DNA of 64,000 bases, taken from the NCBI RefSeq assembly GCF_900240275.1, contig NZ_LT964761.1, positions 1,013,868-1,077,867 on the forward strand, given 5' to 3'. The notes beneath the pieces are model-generated. The model did not search any database, had not been told where the DNA came from, and saw only the letters and a program-made list of their open reading frames with translations. Both the position numbers and the translations under genes were made by a program. This DNA is from [Lactobacillus] timonensis (GTDB taxonomy: Bacteria; Bacillota; Bacilli; Lactobacillales; Lactobacillaceae). Shown here piece by piece: positions 30,804 through 39,555 of this stretch (position 1 is the first letter of the stretch; each line of letters begins with the position of its first letter).

Positions 30804-31345
30804 TAGTTCATTCCTTTCCGGCTTCTTAAGAGCCGCTCCATCACATCATCTTGTGGTGTAGATCCTTGGTAAGTAGCAGCATTATTTTCCTTAACCACCT
30901 GAAAAATTTGAAACCACAACTGACTGGACTGTTTCATATAGTCACGACTCATCGAAACGTATGGTGAGGCAATCGCATTACCAGTGGTTGGGTGACGAGC
31001 CAGAAAACCAAACTTAGAGATACATTCTTCACACTGAATCCATCGGCTGACGCTAACGGCGTATTGTTCGATTAACTGGGTATTGACTAATTTATCGCAG
31101 CCTCGTTCGACCAGCCATTCCCAGGTTTCTTTAAAAATATCAGCAGCGTCAAACTCTAAGCCATTTTTCTGCTTGGCTTTGAGGTACTTTTTGACTGGCG
31201 GCATCACGTGGCCTTCCAGATTAGCTGGCTCTGGCAAATCAATGACGGTTGCTTCTTGGCCAGCTTCGAGCTTATCGTGCAGTGATTTAGATCTTCGCCC
31301 AGCGCCGACCCGGAATCCGCCACGATTCGTACCATCTTTAGCCAA
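30803..31345 (-). CDS. Terminase small subunit, P27 family
   Basis: A 180-residue DNA-recognition subunit of the packaging machine. The start TTG at 31345 is chosen because GGAGGG lies 6 bases upstream and the resulting N-terminus 'AKDGTNRGGFRVGAGRR' is the P27 family's usual one. 'LEGHVMPPVKKYLKAKQKNG' and 'FQIFQVVKENNAATYQGS' are family features. Overlaps the methyltransferase start by one base. The HNH gene upstream fits the cos-packaging pattern of HNH-TerS-TerL. Confidence 0.88.
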   Translation of the reverse strand: MAKDGTNRGGFRVGAGRRSKSLHDKLEAGQEATVIDLPEPANLEGHVMPPVKKYLKAKQKNGLEFDAADIFKETWEWLVERGCDKLVNTQLIEQYAVSVSRWIQCEECISKFGFLARHPTTGNAIASPYVSMSRDYMKQSSQLWFQIFQVVKENNAATYQGSTPQDDVMERLLRSRKGMN

Positions 31346-31464
31346 ATCTCTCCCTCCTTCCGGCAAGGGTTAATACCCCGTTTGATTTCGATTTTTTGTA
31401 CACGAAGGCCCAGGCCCGCTCCCGCGCGAAAAATTTTTAAGGATTTGATGGCCCCCTCCGTGGT

Positions 31465-31842
31465 TTAGTAATGATATCGACGTGGCTTTTTATGCCAGCG
31501 ATCATTCATCTGGGCGGTGATGCGGGAGTGGCATGGCTTACATAATGCCATCAGGTTCTTGAACTCGTTGGTGCCGCCGTGTTCCAGAGGCAGAACGTGA
31601 TGGACCTCGGTGGCTTGGGTATACCTTCCTTGGCTCAGGCACATCTCACAGAAGGGATGGTGGAGCAAGTAGCGTTGACGGATCTTTGGCCAGCCGTGAT
31701 GATAGCGCGGACGACTACGCTTTGGTCGTTGGTAACGATTATAGTGAGAGCTGACTTGCTTGGCGTGCGCGTCACAATAAGTGTTGTGGGTCAGTCGTGG
31801 GCAGCCAGGATAACGACATGGCTTCTTAGGTGAGTAGGGCAT
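31465..31842 (-). CDS. HNH endonuclease
   Basis: A 125-residue HNH nuclease. 'HPFCEMCLSQG', 'TEVHHVLPLEHGGTNEFKNLMALCKPCH' (given here in parts: HHVLP and LCKPCHS) form the beta-beta-alpha-metal motif with its zinc-holding CxxC pairs. ATG at 31842 is chosen because GGAGGAG lies 6 bases upstream; the longer frame lacks support. HNH proteins of this position stimulate cos cleavage by terminase in several phages, which would make packaging site-specific. Confidence 0.9.
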   Translation of the reverse strand: MPYSPKKPCRYPGCPRLTHNTYCDAHAKQVSSHYNRYQRPKRSRPRYHHGWPKIRQRYLLHHPFCEMCLSQGRYTQATEVHHVLPLEHGGTNEFKNLMALCKPCHSRITAQMNDRWHKKPRRYHY

Positions 31843-31866
31843 GACACTCCTCCTTCCTGTAGGCAT

Positions 31867-31898
31867 AAGAAAAGCCCAGCAGTTTAAAGCCGCCAGGC
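31867..31898 (-). terminator. Terminator-like hairpin before HNH gene
   Basis: Minus-strand stem of nine pairs with three wobbles (31898-31890 with 31882-31874) followed by TTTTCTT. It precedes the HNH Shine-Dalgarno by about 15 bases. Confidence 0.5.
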
Positions 31899-31991
31899 TC
31901 CAATCGTTATAAAGCAAATGCCTTTGTCCTAATTTTCTACACTATCATCGTAACATGGATAAGCCTCTTATTTGTTCTCCGTTTTACCTTT

Positions 31992-32459
31992 CTAATGATG
32001 GGCACCGTAAAGCAGGAGAGTGAGATGGTCAAGTGCCTTGTTTTTCTTATTGTAGGCAGTAGTTTTAGCAATGAAGTATTTATCCATCAACAGCGCTAGT
32101 CCTTGGTTTATTGACTGGTCGGGAGTTCGGTAACAAGTATCAAGAACAAACCGCTCGTCCTCAGTCAGCTCTTGCCATGCAGGTTCAAACCATTTGAAGT
32201 AAAGACGGGCTTGCTGATAGCGCTCGTTCAGTTTAGTAACTTGATTGATTCCATGGATCAGACGATGTTCGGTGGGATTATCCTTGTTGTTGCTACTCGG
32301 GGAGAAACCATACCGCGGTGAATTGACTCCAATCATCTGTTGCTTAGCTAACTTCAAGTCGTCCTGGTAGGAATCAATGATGAATCGCATTCCATCGTAG
32401 TCTTTCAAAGCCGCGACGGTTGCTCGCCGTTTATCTAAGTAGTTCCACATGATGCTCAT
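31992..32459 (-). CDS. Sigma-70 region 4-like late regulator (DUF1492/RinA-like)
   Basis: A 155-residue protein. The C-terminal 50 residues contain 'ERFVLDTCYRTPDQSI' and 'DKYFIAKTTAYNKKNKALDHL', a helix-turn-helix arranged like sigma region 4 and like phage late-gene activators of the RinA/ArpU/DUF1492 type. The N-terminal part is helical. It stands immediately upstream of the packaging genes, which fits a late-gene activator. Its ATG overlaps the stop of the SNF2 gene (ATGA) and has GGAGGC 7 bases upstream. Confidence 0.65.
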   Translation of the reverse strand: MSIMWNYLDKRRATVAALKDYDGMRFIIDSYQDDLKLAKQQMIGVNSPRYGFSPSSNNKDNPTEHRLIHGINQVTKLNERYQQARLYFKWFEPAWQELTEDERFVLDTCYRTPDQSINQGLALLMDKYFIAKTTAYNKKNKALDHLTLLLYGAHH

Positions 32460-33808
32460 ACTGTTACGCCTCCTCGTAGGTTAGCTTTGACTGCGTTGAT
32501 CAAGGCTAACTGAGTTTTGTCCTTTCGTTTCAAGGCCGCTAGGATGTTTTCATCGATTGTTCCTTGGGTGATTAAATGATAGATCACTACTGGCTGTTGT
32601 TGACCTTGTCGCCAGAGTCGGGCGTTGGTTTGCTGGTAAAGTTCTAGGCTCCAGGTCAAGCCGTACCAAATCAAGGTAGAGCCACCAGCTTGTAAATTCA
32701 GCCCATGACCAGCGGAAGCTGGATGGATTAGTGCTAAGGGAATCTTACTGGCATTCCAATCCTGAATATCTTTAACGGTTTTAATTTCACGAGCGGTAAA
32801 ACGCTGCTTAATCTGAGCCAAGTCGTGTTTGAACCAATAGGCAACCAGGACTGGTTTACCGTTCGCTGCTTCAACTAAATCTTCTAAAGCATCGAGTTTA
32901 CGTTGGTGAATCTGTACTACCTGCTGTTGGTCATCGTAAACACAACCGTTGGCCATTTGGCAGAGCTTGTTGGATAAACTAGCAGCATTTAAAGCATCAA
33001 TTTGTTTGCCCTGGGTCGACACTACTAATTGGGCATTTAATTCGTCATAGATTGTTTGTTCACTATTACTCATCTTAACGGGCATTGTGTCCATCGTAAG
33101 TGGTGGCAGTTGCAGGTAATCTTTTGACTTCATGGAAATCGTGATGTCATCAATGGCGCGGTAGATGCTTTGGTCTGCACCTGGCTTGGGCTTGTAAGTA
33201 AAGACCCGGTACATGTTTCGCCTGTCAGGGTCAAAGTAATTAGCTCGGTAGTAAGAAATGAAGCGGCCGAGTCGTTTACCCATATCAAGAACGCGAAACT
33301 CTGCCCAGAGATCCATCAAACCATTCGAAGATGGAGTACCAGTCAAACCAACCACCCGCTTAATTAAAGGTCGAACTTTCTTCAAAGCTCGGAAGCGTTG
33401 AGAGCGGTAGGACTTAAAGCTGGATAGTTCATCAATGACTAACATGTCGTAATCAAATGGAATGGCTGATTCGATAAGCCATTTTAAGTTCTCACGATTA
33501 ATGATGTAGATATCCACATCTTTCTGGGCAGCTCTGATACGCTGATCCTTGTTACCTGTGATCACAGAGTAAGTCAAGCCCTTTAGGTGATCCCATTTGT
33601 TCAGTTCTTCTGGCCAGGTTTGTTTAGCCACCCGTAGTGGTGCAACTACTAATACTCGCTGTATTTCAACCCGATCGATGAGTCTTTTAATAGCTGTAAG
33701 GGTAATGACACTTTTACCGAGTCCCATGTCGAGTAAAATCGCTGCCACTGGATGATCGAGGATAAACTGGGTAGCGTACTGTTGGTAGTTATGAGGCTTG
33801 TATTGCAT
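32456..33808 (-). CDS. SNF2-family DNA helicase/translocase
   Basis: A 450-residue superfamily 2 ATPase. Walker A is 'LLDMGLGKSVITLTAI' and motif II is 'LVIDELSSFKSY' (DELS instead of DEAH); 'VVGLTGTPSSNGLMDLWAEF' is motif III; 'SAGHGLNLQAGGSTLIWYG' and 'QTNARLWRQGQQQPV' are motifs V and VI. Such compact SNF2 proteins are frequent in phage replication modules beside VRR-NUC nucleases. The ATG at 33808 is preferred: GGAGGG lies 7 bases upstream, and the longer frame would overlap the VRR-NUC gene more extensively. Confidence 0.9.
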   Translation of the reverse strand: MQYKPHNYQQYATQFILDHPVAAILLDMGLGKSVITLTAIKRLIDRVEIQRVLVVAPLRVAKQTWPEELNKWDHLKGLTYSVITGNKDQRIRAAQKDVDIYIINRENLKWLIESAIPFDYDMLVIDELSSFKSYRSQRFRALKKVRPLIKRVVGLTGTPSSNGLMDLWAEFRVLDMGKRLGRFISYYRANYFDPDRRNMYRVFTYKPKPGADQSIYRAIDDITISMKSKDYLQLPPLTMDTMPVKMSNSEQTIYDELNAQLVVSTQGKQIDALNAASLSNKLCQMANGCVYDDQQQVVQIHQRKLDALEDLVEAANGKPVLVAYWFKHDLAQIKQRFTAREIKTVKDIQDWNASKIPLALIHPASAGHGLNLQAGGSTLIWYGLTWSLELYQQTNARLWRQGQQQPVVIYHLITQGTIDENILAALKRKDKTQLALINAVKANLRGGVTV

Positions 33809-34070
33809 CGAGCATCCCTCCAATCTGACTAAGTTGGTCGCAAACAAAAACCTGAAAGCCTAATTCTTTGACTTGATTGATCCGTTGGATTTGCAGGGGA
33901 CGGGGATGATTACCGGGGGCTTTCATTTCAACGAAGCCCATGTGGCCATCAGGAAGAAGTACGACGCGATCAGGTACTCCGGCCATCGATGGCGAAACAA
34001 ACTTCAAGCATAATCCACCCCGTTTTTGAGTTGCTTTAACAAATGCTGACTCGATTCGTTTTTCTAACAT
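33789..34070 (-). CDS. VRR-NUC domain nuclease
   Basis: A 93-residue minimal VRR-NUC nuclease of the PD-(D/E)xK fold. The core 'GVPDRVVLLPDG' and 'GFVEMKAPGNHP' contains the Asp and the Glu-x-Lys. The ATG at 34070 has AAAGGA upstream. Overlaps the SNF2 gene by 20 bases. Single-domain VRR-NUC proteins can be structure-specific (Holliday-junction-like) nucleases; a role in resolving replication intermediates is inference. Confidence 0.88.
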   Translation of the reverse strand: MLEKRIESAFVKATQKRGGLCLKFVSPSMAGVPDRVVLLPDGHMGFVEMKAPGNHPRPLQIQRINQVKELGFQVFVCDQLSQIGGMLDAIQAS

Positions 34071-34118
34071 TCTTTTATCCTTTCTAAACATTGATGCATC
34101 AAGCTTTAACGATCATTA

Positions 34119-34283
34119 AGTGTAGGTCGTGACACTTGATTACATACTCTTCTCTATGTCTTTTTTCTTCTTATTTATTTCCTATATACAAGTAATGAAA
34201 TAGACTTACATGACCTACACTAACTAGCTTCAAATACTGGCAAATAAGGATTCTTGATGATGAATTGGTGTAAGTCGCGTGCT
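34119..34283. repeat. Iteron-like repeats beside the primase gene
   Basis: AGTGTAGGTCGTG (34119-34131) recurs as its inverted form CATGACCTACACT (34209-34221), and a weaker third copy GGTGTAAGTCGCG starts near 34268 inside the 3' end of the primase gene. The 77 bases between the first two are very AT-rich. The arrangement suggests a replication origin or a regulatory site; no gene is seen in 34071-34281. Confidence 0.45.
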
Positions 34284-36531
34284 AGTCGAGAAATTCATCA
34301 GCTTTAATGCGTAAACCGCTAACAAAGCTGCCTGAACTTTTACGAGTTCGCTTAAAGCCAGCATTCTTAAGGGCAGTGTAAAAGTCTGACGTGCTGCGGA
34401 TGTATTCGCCAATGCTTTGGCAATATTCGCGATAGTTTTGATAAAGGCTTCCTGATTTCCCTTCATAGCTTGGATCCAGTTCACACTTTTCATTGAGAAA
34501 GTGACCGAGCCAATCATTATCAGCGTGGTAGGCTTCTACCGCTTTCGCTACCGCAGGCGGAGTGCTTAACTGGTAATTTTGCTGAATGATCCGCTGGGCA
34601 CCTTCGATAATCCACTGCAAAACAGCCGGACCAGCATTTTCGGTTAGGTGCTGGGTATAGTTTTTAATGTCTTGTCGTTTATTAATCTTGGCCTTAAAGG
34701 GAATTACGATTAAGCGGCGCCAGATACCTTCATCGTTGCCACCGACATGGGGCAGATAGTTGGTATAAAGAACCATCGTGTGGCTCGGGGTAAACGAGAA
34801 CGGCTTCATGTATTTCTTTTCGGCATAGATTTCATCGGTTGAACAGAGTTGCTTAATAATCGAAGTGTTCAGGCGTTTACCTTCTTCCAATTCCGCGGAG
34901 ATGATCAGTCGCTTGCCTTTAACCTCGGCCATTTCCGGTTTGACATTGCGCCGCACACCAGTAGTCAAAGCATCAGCAGATAGGTGGCCAGTATAAGTGC
35001 CGAGCACATTGGCAATCGTATTCCAGAAGGTCGATTTTCCGTTGCGTCCATCCCCATAGGCGATAATTAAGGCTTCCAAATAAACCTGACCGATAGCGAC
35101 AAGTCCCACAATTTCTTGAACATAGTTGATTAATTCTTGGTCGTCACAAAAGAAAGTATTCAACGCCTCTTGCCAAAGATCTGTTCCTCTATTACCTGGA
35201 ATACAGGAGGTTGACTTAGTAATTAATTCACTAGCTTTGATCTCCTGTTGACCATACATTCCTTTTTTTAAGTTAAAAGGGCCGGCAGGAGTATTTAGTA
35301 AAAATGGATCAGCATCAAATTGGTTGATTTCTTTGACCAGCTTGGGTCGAGAGTTTGTTAAGATGCCACTGATGCCACGGGTGCTGCGTTCCTTGAGGAT
35401 GAAGGCTTCATAGCTTTTGGCAGCTTCGTAGTCCTTAAATGATTCTTGCTGAACTTCGCTAAAAGTACGCCGGGCTTTTGTTTTTCCCATAGCTTGAATT
35501 GCTTGAGCGACACCATTTTGCTTGATGGTTTTGTGGCAGTTCATTACCCGCAATTGGGCATCAGCCAATTGTTTGTCAGTAAAGCGCTGAACTTCTCCTA
35601 AAGCGAGCGGCTCAGATTCTTGCCAGATTTTATCGTCAAACCACATAAAGCCGGATTGGTTGGTGTAACAGACTCGCTGATGGCAATTCTTGACAAAAAC
35701 ATAGGCTTCACCAGTGTCGGAGTAATCTTGAGGTTGCAGATCATCATTTGGCTGGTCGTACTCTTCGGGTGGAACATAACCTTTTTGCCTGGCCATCCGT
35801 TGACCAAATTTCATGGCGCTGTGCCAAATATTTGCTAGTTCTTGATTTCCTAACGGCGGATCACACTTTGTTGCTTCTTCTTTAAAAACTTGTCGAGCTT
35901 CAGCGGTATTACCTAAGCGCATTACTAAACGGCCAGCAAAGTGGGAAAGGGTAGCATTGCGTTTGCCTTCGGGGATGCCACCAATTTTCTGCTGATCAAA
36001 GAAACGTTGGGCCATCATGAATTGGTCGATTGTTTGACTTCCTTCATGCCAGAAAATTTTAGTGGTGGGAACACCAAAGACGAAGCGGGCTGCATCCAAG
36101 GCATTGTCATCAAAATAAGGAAAGTAAGCTTGAATCTCGTGCTTTAATTCAGCATAGATTTTTGCTTTCTTAATTGGTTGAATGGGAAAGTAGATATGAA
36201 ACTTCGGTCGTGGCTTTTTACCATGCTTGGATTTCATATTGTTGCGAGATAAAGTGATCGCATATGACACATCATCGAAATAATTTGATAAATCAGTCGG
36301 ATGAATCCAGGCTGACGGATCTTCGGAGTGATCATTATCGCAATCCATGACTAGACAGTCCGCGCTGATAAAGTTCCCAATGTTTCTTTGGTTAGATTTG
36401 AAAATGCCACAAACGTGGTCGTGACTAACTGCTTTGGCCAGTTCATCTTGGTTGGTAATGTTAATCTGTTGAGGATAGCTGGTGTTGCTAGCCTGACCAG
36501 TCACCGTGGCAGTAGATAAGGTAAAGTGCAT
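34282..36531 (-). CDS. Primase-helicase (P4/D5-like) of the element
   Basis: A 749-residue bifunctional replication protein. The N-terminal primase-polymerase part has a DxD metal motif in 'LVMDCDNDHSEDPSAW' (Asp63, Asp65). The middle contains the D5_N-type region, and the C-terminal superfamily 3 helicase has Walker A 'GDGRNGKSTFWNTIANVLG' (about 489-507) and 'GKRLIISAELEEGKRLN'. This fits autonomous replication of the element once excised. It starts 1 base after the upstream gene's end region; the upstream gap is minimal. Confidence 0.92.
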   Translation of the reverse strand: MHFTLSTATVTGQASNTSYPQQINITNQDELAKAVSHDHVCGIFKSNQRNIGNFISADCLVMDCDNDHSEDPSAWIHPTDLSNYFDDVSYAITLSRNNMKSKHGKKPRPKFHIYFPIQPIKKAKIYAELKHEIQAYFPYFDDNALDAARFVFGVPTTKIFWHEGSQTIDQFMMAQRFFDQQKIGGIPEGKRNATLSHFAGRLVMRLGNTAEARQVFKEEATKCDPPLGNQELANIWHSAMKFGQRMARQKGYVPPEEYDQPNDDLQPQDYSDTGEAYVFVKNCHQRVCYTNQSGFMWFDDKIWQESEPLALGEVQRFTDKQLADAQLRVMNCHKTIKQNGVAQAIQAMGKTKARRTFSEVQQESFKDYEAAKSYEAFILKERSTRGISGILTNSRPKLVKEINQFDADPFLLNTPAGPFNLKKGMYGQQEIKASELITKSTSCIPGNRGTDLWQEALNTFFCDDQELINYVQEIVGLVAIGQVYLEALIIAYGDGRNGKSTFWNTIANVLGTYTGHLSADALTTGVRRNVKPEMAEVKGKRLIISAELEEGKRLNTSIIKQLCSTDEIYAEKKYMKPFSFTPSHTMVLYTNYLPHVGGNDEGIWRRLIVIPFKAKINKRQDIKNYTQHLTENAGPAVLQWIIEGAQRIIQQNYQLSTPPAVAKAVEAYHADNDWLGHFLNEKCELDPSYEGKSGSLYQNYREYCQSIGEYIRSTSDFYTALKNAGFKRTRKSSGSFVSGLRIKADEFLD

Positions 36532-36532
36532 T

Positions 36533-36928
36533 TTAGTAGACCTCCGTTTTCAAATTAAATTGACGAATATTCTTCCCTTTGCGTTTAGCTAAGCGATGGA
36601 AATACCGCATATCGTGAGTCGGTTTGCCAAATGACCAGGCTTCAGTACATTTGGTAAGCAGCACGATGTTAATAAAGGCAGCGATTTGAAATTCTTGCGA
36701 ACGGTGCATGTTAATGAATTGCGGTAGATAAAGTTGTGGACATACCGGAATACCACCGGCTTGGTAGACAAAGCGGCAGTAGCTTTGGACTGTCTGAATT
36801 GCTTTATCTTGTTCTTTCACAACCTCTGTAAATGGAGCGATGACAAAGATGAAGGGCCGGTAGTGAGAATTTGACTTATCAATCCGCAGCTTGTCGATTG
36901 CCGCTTGGGCTTGAATGACTTCTGACAT
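36533..36928 (-). CDS. DUF4406-like protein
   Basis: A 131-residue protein of the family found in phage replication modules and related in fold to nucleoside 2-deoxyribosyltransferases. 'RPFIFVIAPFTEVVKEQ', 'YCRFVYQAGGIPVCPQLYLP' and 'CTEAWSFGKPTHDMRYF' are the conserved blocks. The ATG at 36928 is chosen since AAAGGA lies 9 bases upstream. A nucleotide-metabolism role is only inferred from the fold. Confidence 0.7.
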   Translation of the reverse strand: MSEVIQAQAAIDKLRIDKSNSHYRPFIFVIAPFTEVVKEQDKAIQTVQSYCRFVYQAGGIPVCPQLYLPQFINMHRSQEFQIAAFINIVLLTKCTEAWSFGKPTHDMRYFHRLAKRKGKNIRQFNLKTEVY

Positions 36929-36960
36929 TAATTCAGATCCTTTCATAAAATTTAAGAACT

Positions 36961-37005
36961 AAAAAAGTCCTCACTGATAAGCCAGATGAGGACTGAAAGT
37001 AAACC
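36961..37005 (-). repeat. Dispersed intergenic element, copy S1, with terminator
   Basis: On the minus strand GGTTTACTTTC is followed by a perfect 8-base stem (36994-36987 with 36973-36966) whose 13-base loop contains CTGGCTTATCAG, then six U. Related copies are at 21640-21677 and 41237-41275. Here the hairpin has the form of an intrinsic terminator. Confidence 0.7.
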
Positions 37006-37012
37006 ATGAAGA

Positions 37013-38947
37013 TTAATCTTTTTTGTAAAAATCACCGACAAAACCAGCAGCATTCAAAATTAGACCATTTGCCCAATCAGGCACTTCAGTCATAATCTTG
37101 ACCATGGTAGCGAGTGAACGCCCAGTTGGGGCTTCAATTACGGCTTCGTCATGAATGTGCATTACGACTGGGTTACCGGCTGCTTCTAGACGGTGCATAG
37201 CTTCAGCTAAGAGATCACGACTAGTGGCCTGGACGATGTTTTCGACTAGCTTAGCGCCATAGGTTTCAATTCGTGACCATTTCTTGATGGTATTAATGCC
37301 CATGAAAGTAATGGATTCACTACCAAAGCGGTTAATGCCGATCTTAGGTTGGGGATAACAAAGAGACCGACCAGAACGTAATTTTAGAAACATACAACCA
37401 CTACGGTAGGTGAATTTCATATCGTGAGATTCTTGAGGAAGGCGAGTTTTAATACATACTTTAGCCGCTTTATCAATGTCCCACCAGAAGTGGACAATAT
37501 GAGGGCTAGCCTGCCGCCACATCTCAACTAATGGTGGCAGTTCATCTTCTGTCAAACCTAACTTGGTAGCGCCCATGGCCTTTAGAGCGCCGATCGAACC
37601 ACCATAGCCAAGCGCTAATTCAGCAATCTTGCCTTTTTGTCGCAAGTTGCCATTGATGCCGTGTTTAATTACCGGTACGCCGAACATCTGACTGGCAGAC
37701 GCGCAGTAAATATCCTTATTATGAGCAAAGGCTTCCTGTCGCCATTCTTCACCAGAAAGCCAAGCAATGACTCGTGCTTCCACAGCAGAGAAGTCAGCAA
37801 CATAGAAATGACAGTTTTCTTTAGGAATAAAGGCCGTGCGAATCAGTTGTGACAAGACATCAGGAACGGAATCGTAGAGCATAGCCAACGCGGAGAAGTT
37901 ACCCTGTTTAACCAGTGCGCGAGCTGCTTCCAGATCAGGCATTGAATTACGGGGAAGATTTTGTACTTGCACTAGACGACCTGCCCAACGACCGGTACGG
38001 TTAGCACCATAAAATTGCAATAAACCATGCACACGGTCATCTTTACATTTAGCTTTTTGCATGGCCTGGTATTTTTTGACACTGGATTTGGATAAAAGTT
38101 TCCTTAAAGCCAACACTTGATGAACTTTACCAGTTGTATTTTGCAGAAGCTGGGCGACAGCTGCCTTAGACAAAGAATCGACTTGAACTCCTTGTTGGGT
38201 TAACCAGTCTTTTAATTGCAGTGGTGAATTTGGATTAGCGAGACCCGTTAACTCTTTGGCTTTTTCCAAGTATTGGTCATGAAATTCGGACTGGCATTTA
38301 ATGGCATTATCAACTAGCTGTTGATCAATCTTGATGCCCCGGTCATTGATGTCTTGATCCATCCAGTAATTCTGCCATTCGCTTTGTGGGACCGGGAACC
38401 AACTGAGTTTTTGAGTGATTTCCATTTCTACTTCAACATCGCGCTGGTTGTACTGTTTGAATTGTTGCCATTTATTGGGAGCATGGTAGGGAAAGTTACG
38501 AGTGCGATTTTGATTGGCCTTCGTGGGCTTGCAAGGGGTGCAAAAGTAGCGAACAAGCTCTTTACCAGCAGTGATCTTTTGACGTGGTAGTCCTAGCACG
38601 ATTCCAACATCTCGTAGTGATAATGGCAAGCCGAGAGTGGCAGACCAAACGCGAGAACAATGCCAACCAGCCGGGTTTAAACGGTGACCGACATAACGAG
38701 ACAGACAGACTCGTTCAAATTGAGCATTAAAAGCACTCTTAATAATGTTAGGATTATCTAGGGCTTTAATAATCTGTACCGGAATCTTTTCACCCTGGGT
38801 TAAGTCCACCACCTTGACGGGACCAAAATTGGTGGCATAACCAAAGAGCAAAAGCTCAAAATCATCGCTATCAGCGTATCGATAGACGCCAGTCTGATTT
38901 AGGTTGGTGCTGGAATAAGTTTCAATATCAATTGAAATTTGCTTCAT
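37013..38947 (-). CDS. Family A DNA polymerase
   Basis: A 644-residue phage-type DNA polymerase I. The N-terminal 3'-5' exonuclease motif is 'ISIDIETYSST'. The polymerase part has motif A 'DFSAVEARVIAWLSGE' (about 384-399), motif B-like 'GKIAELALGYGGSIGALKAMG' region and motif C 'VMHIHDEAVIE' (about 595). There is no 5' nuclease domain. The size and the pairing with DUF2815/DUF2800 are typical for this class of Firmicute elements. ATG follows AAAGGA. Confidence 0.95.
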   Translation of the reverse strand: MKQISIDIETYSSTNLNQTGVYRYADSDDFELLLFGYATNFGPVKVVDLTQGEKIPVQIIKALDNPNIIKSAFNAQFERVCLSRYVGHRLNPAGWHCSRVWSATLGLPLSLRDVGIVLGLPRQKITAGKELVRYFCTPCKPTKANQNRTRNFPYHAPNKWQQFKQYNQRDVEVEMEITQKLSWFPVPQSEWQNYWMDQDINDRGIKIDQQLVDNAIKCQSEFHDQYLEKAKELTGLANPNSPLQLKDWLTQQGVQVDSLSKAAVAQLLQNTTGKVHQVLALRKLLSKSSVKKYQAMQKAKCKDDRVHGLLQFYGANRTGRWAGRLVQVQNLPRNSMPDLEAARALVKQGNFSALAMLYDSVPDVLSQLIRTAFIPKENCHFYVADFSAVEARVIAWLSGEEWRQEAFAHNKDIYCASASQMFGVPVIKHGINGNLRQKGKIAELALGYGGSIGALKAMGATKLGLTEDELPPLVEMWRQASPHIVHFWWDIDKAAKVCIKTRLPQESHDMKFTYRSGCMFLKLRSGRSLCYPQPKIGINRFGSESITFMGINTIKKWSRIETYGAKLVENIVQATSRDLLAEAMHRLEAAGNPVVMHIHDEAVIEAPTGRSLATMVKIMTEVPDWANGLILNAAGFVGDFYKKD

Positions 38948-38963
38948 CAGGAATCCTTTCTAC

Positions 38964-38993
38964 AAAAAATGGGTAGTCAAAGTCGACTGCCCA
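38964..38993 (-). terminator. Intra-operon terminator before DNA polymerase
   Basis: Minus-strand 9-base stem (38993-38985 with 38978-38970, one wobble), 6-base loop, then six U, ending 17 bases before the polymerase ATG. Confidence 0.75.
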
Positions 38994-39002
38994 TCTTTTG
39001 GT

Positions 39003-39554
39003 TTAAGCTAAGAAATCATCGTCATTGCTATCATCAATCGCTGTGAAGTCATCGCTGGCACTAGCATGTCCACCTAGTGGTTCTCCATCACGGATCTTTT
39101 GGATGTTACCCAGGCCACAGGCAATTCCACGGTTACCGTTGGTGTTAAAAGCATAGAAGTTAATCGATACTCGGGCATAGCAGCCACTGTAAACTTCATC
39201 ACGATCAAGGATTGGTTGGACATGCTTGTCCACAATCTGTGGTGCCGTGATCGAATTAGCATTGATAAAGTAACTATCTTGGTAGGCAACATCATCACGT
39301 TCCACATCCCCATCTCGAAGAGGTAGCTTGAGAGTGGCCTTATTAGGCTTCTTACCACCAAACTTTCCAATTCCTTCCTGGATGGCAGCATCGATAGCTT
39401 TTTCGATGGCAGTGACTGTCTTTTGATCGGACTTGGGGATGATTAGACTAACTGAATACTTTTCCTTACCACCATTGATAGACTTAGGTTCCCAGATGTT
39501 GGCATAAGAGAGACGAGTGTTGATACCGGTAACGACCTTAGTTTGTTGTGACAT
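39003..39554 (-). CDS. DUF2815 protein (SSB-like)
   Basis: A 183-residue protein of the DUF2815 family, which resembles phage single-stranded DNA-binding proteins. 'RLSYANIWEPKSINGGKEKYS' (conserved block, about 12-32) and 'FNTNGNRGIACGLGNIQKIRDG' mark the family; the acidic tail 'AIDDSNDDDFLA' is like that of SSBs. The ATG at 39554 is chosen because GGAGG lies 10 bases upstream; it starts 1 base after the DUF2800 stop. Confidence 0.85.
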   Translation of the reverse strand: MSQQTKVVTGINTRLSYANIWEPKSINGGKEKYSVSLIIPKSDQKTVTAIEKAIDAAIQEGIGKFGGKKPNKATLKLPLRDGDVERDDVAYQDSYFINANSITAPQIVDKHVQPILDRDEVYSGCYARVSINFYAFNTNGNRGIACGLGNIQKIRDGEPLGGHASASDDFTAIDDSNDDDFLA

Positions 39555-39555
39555 A

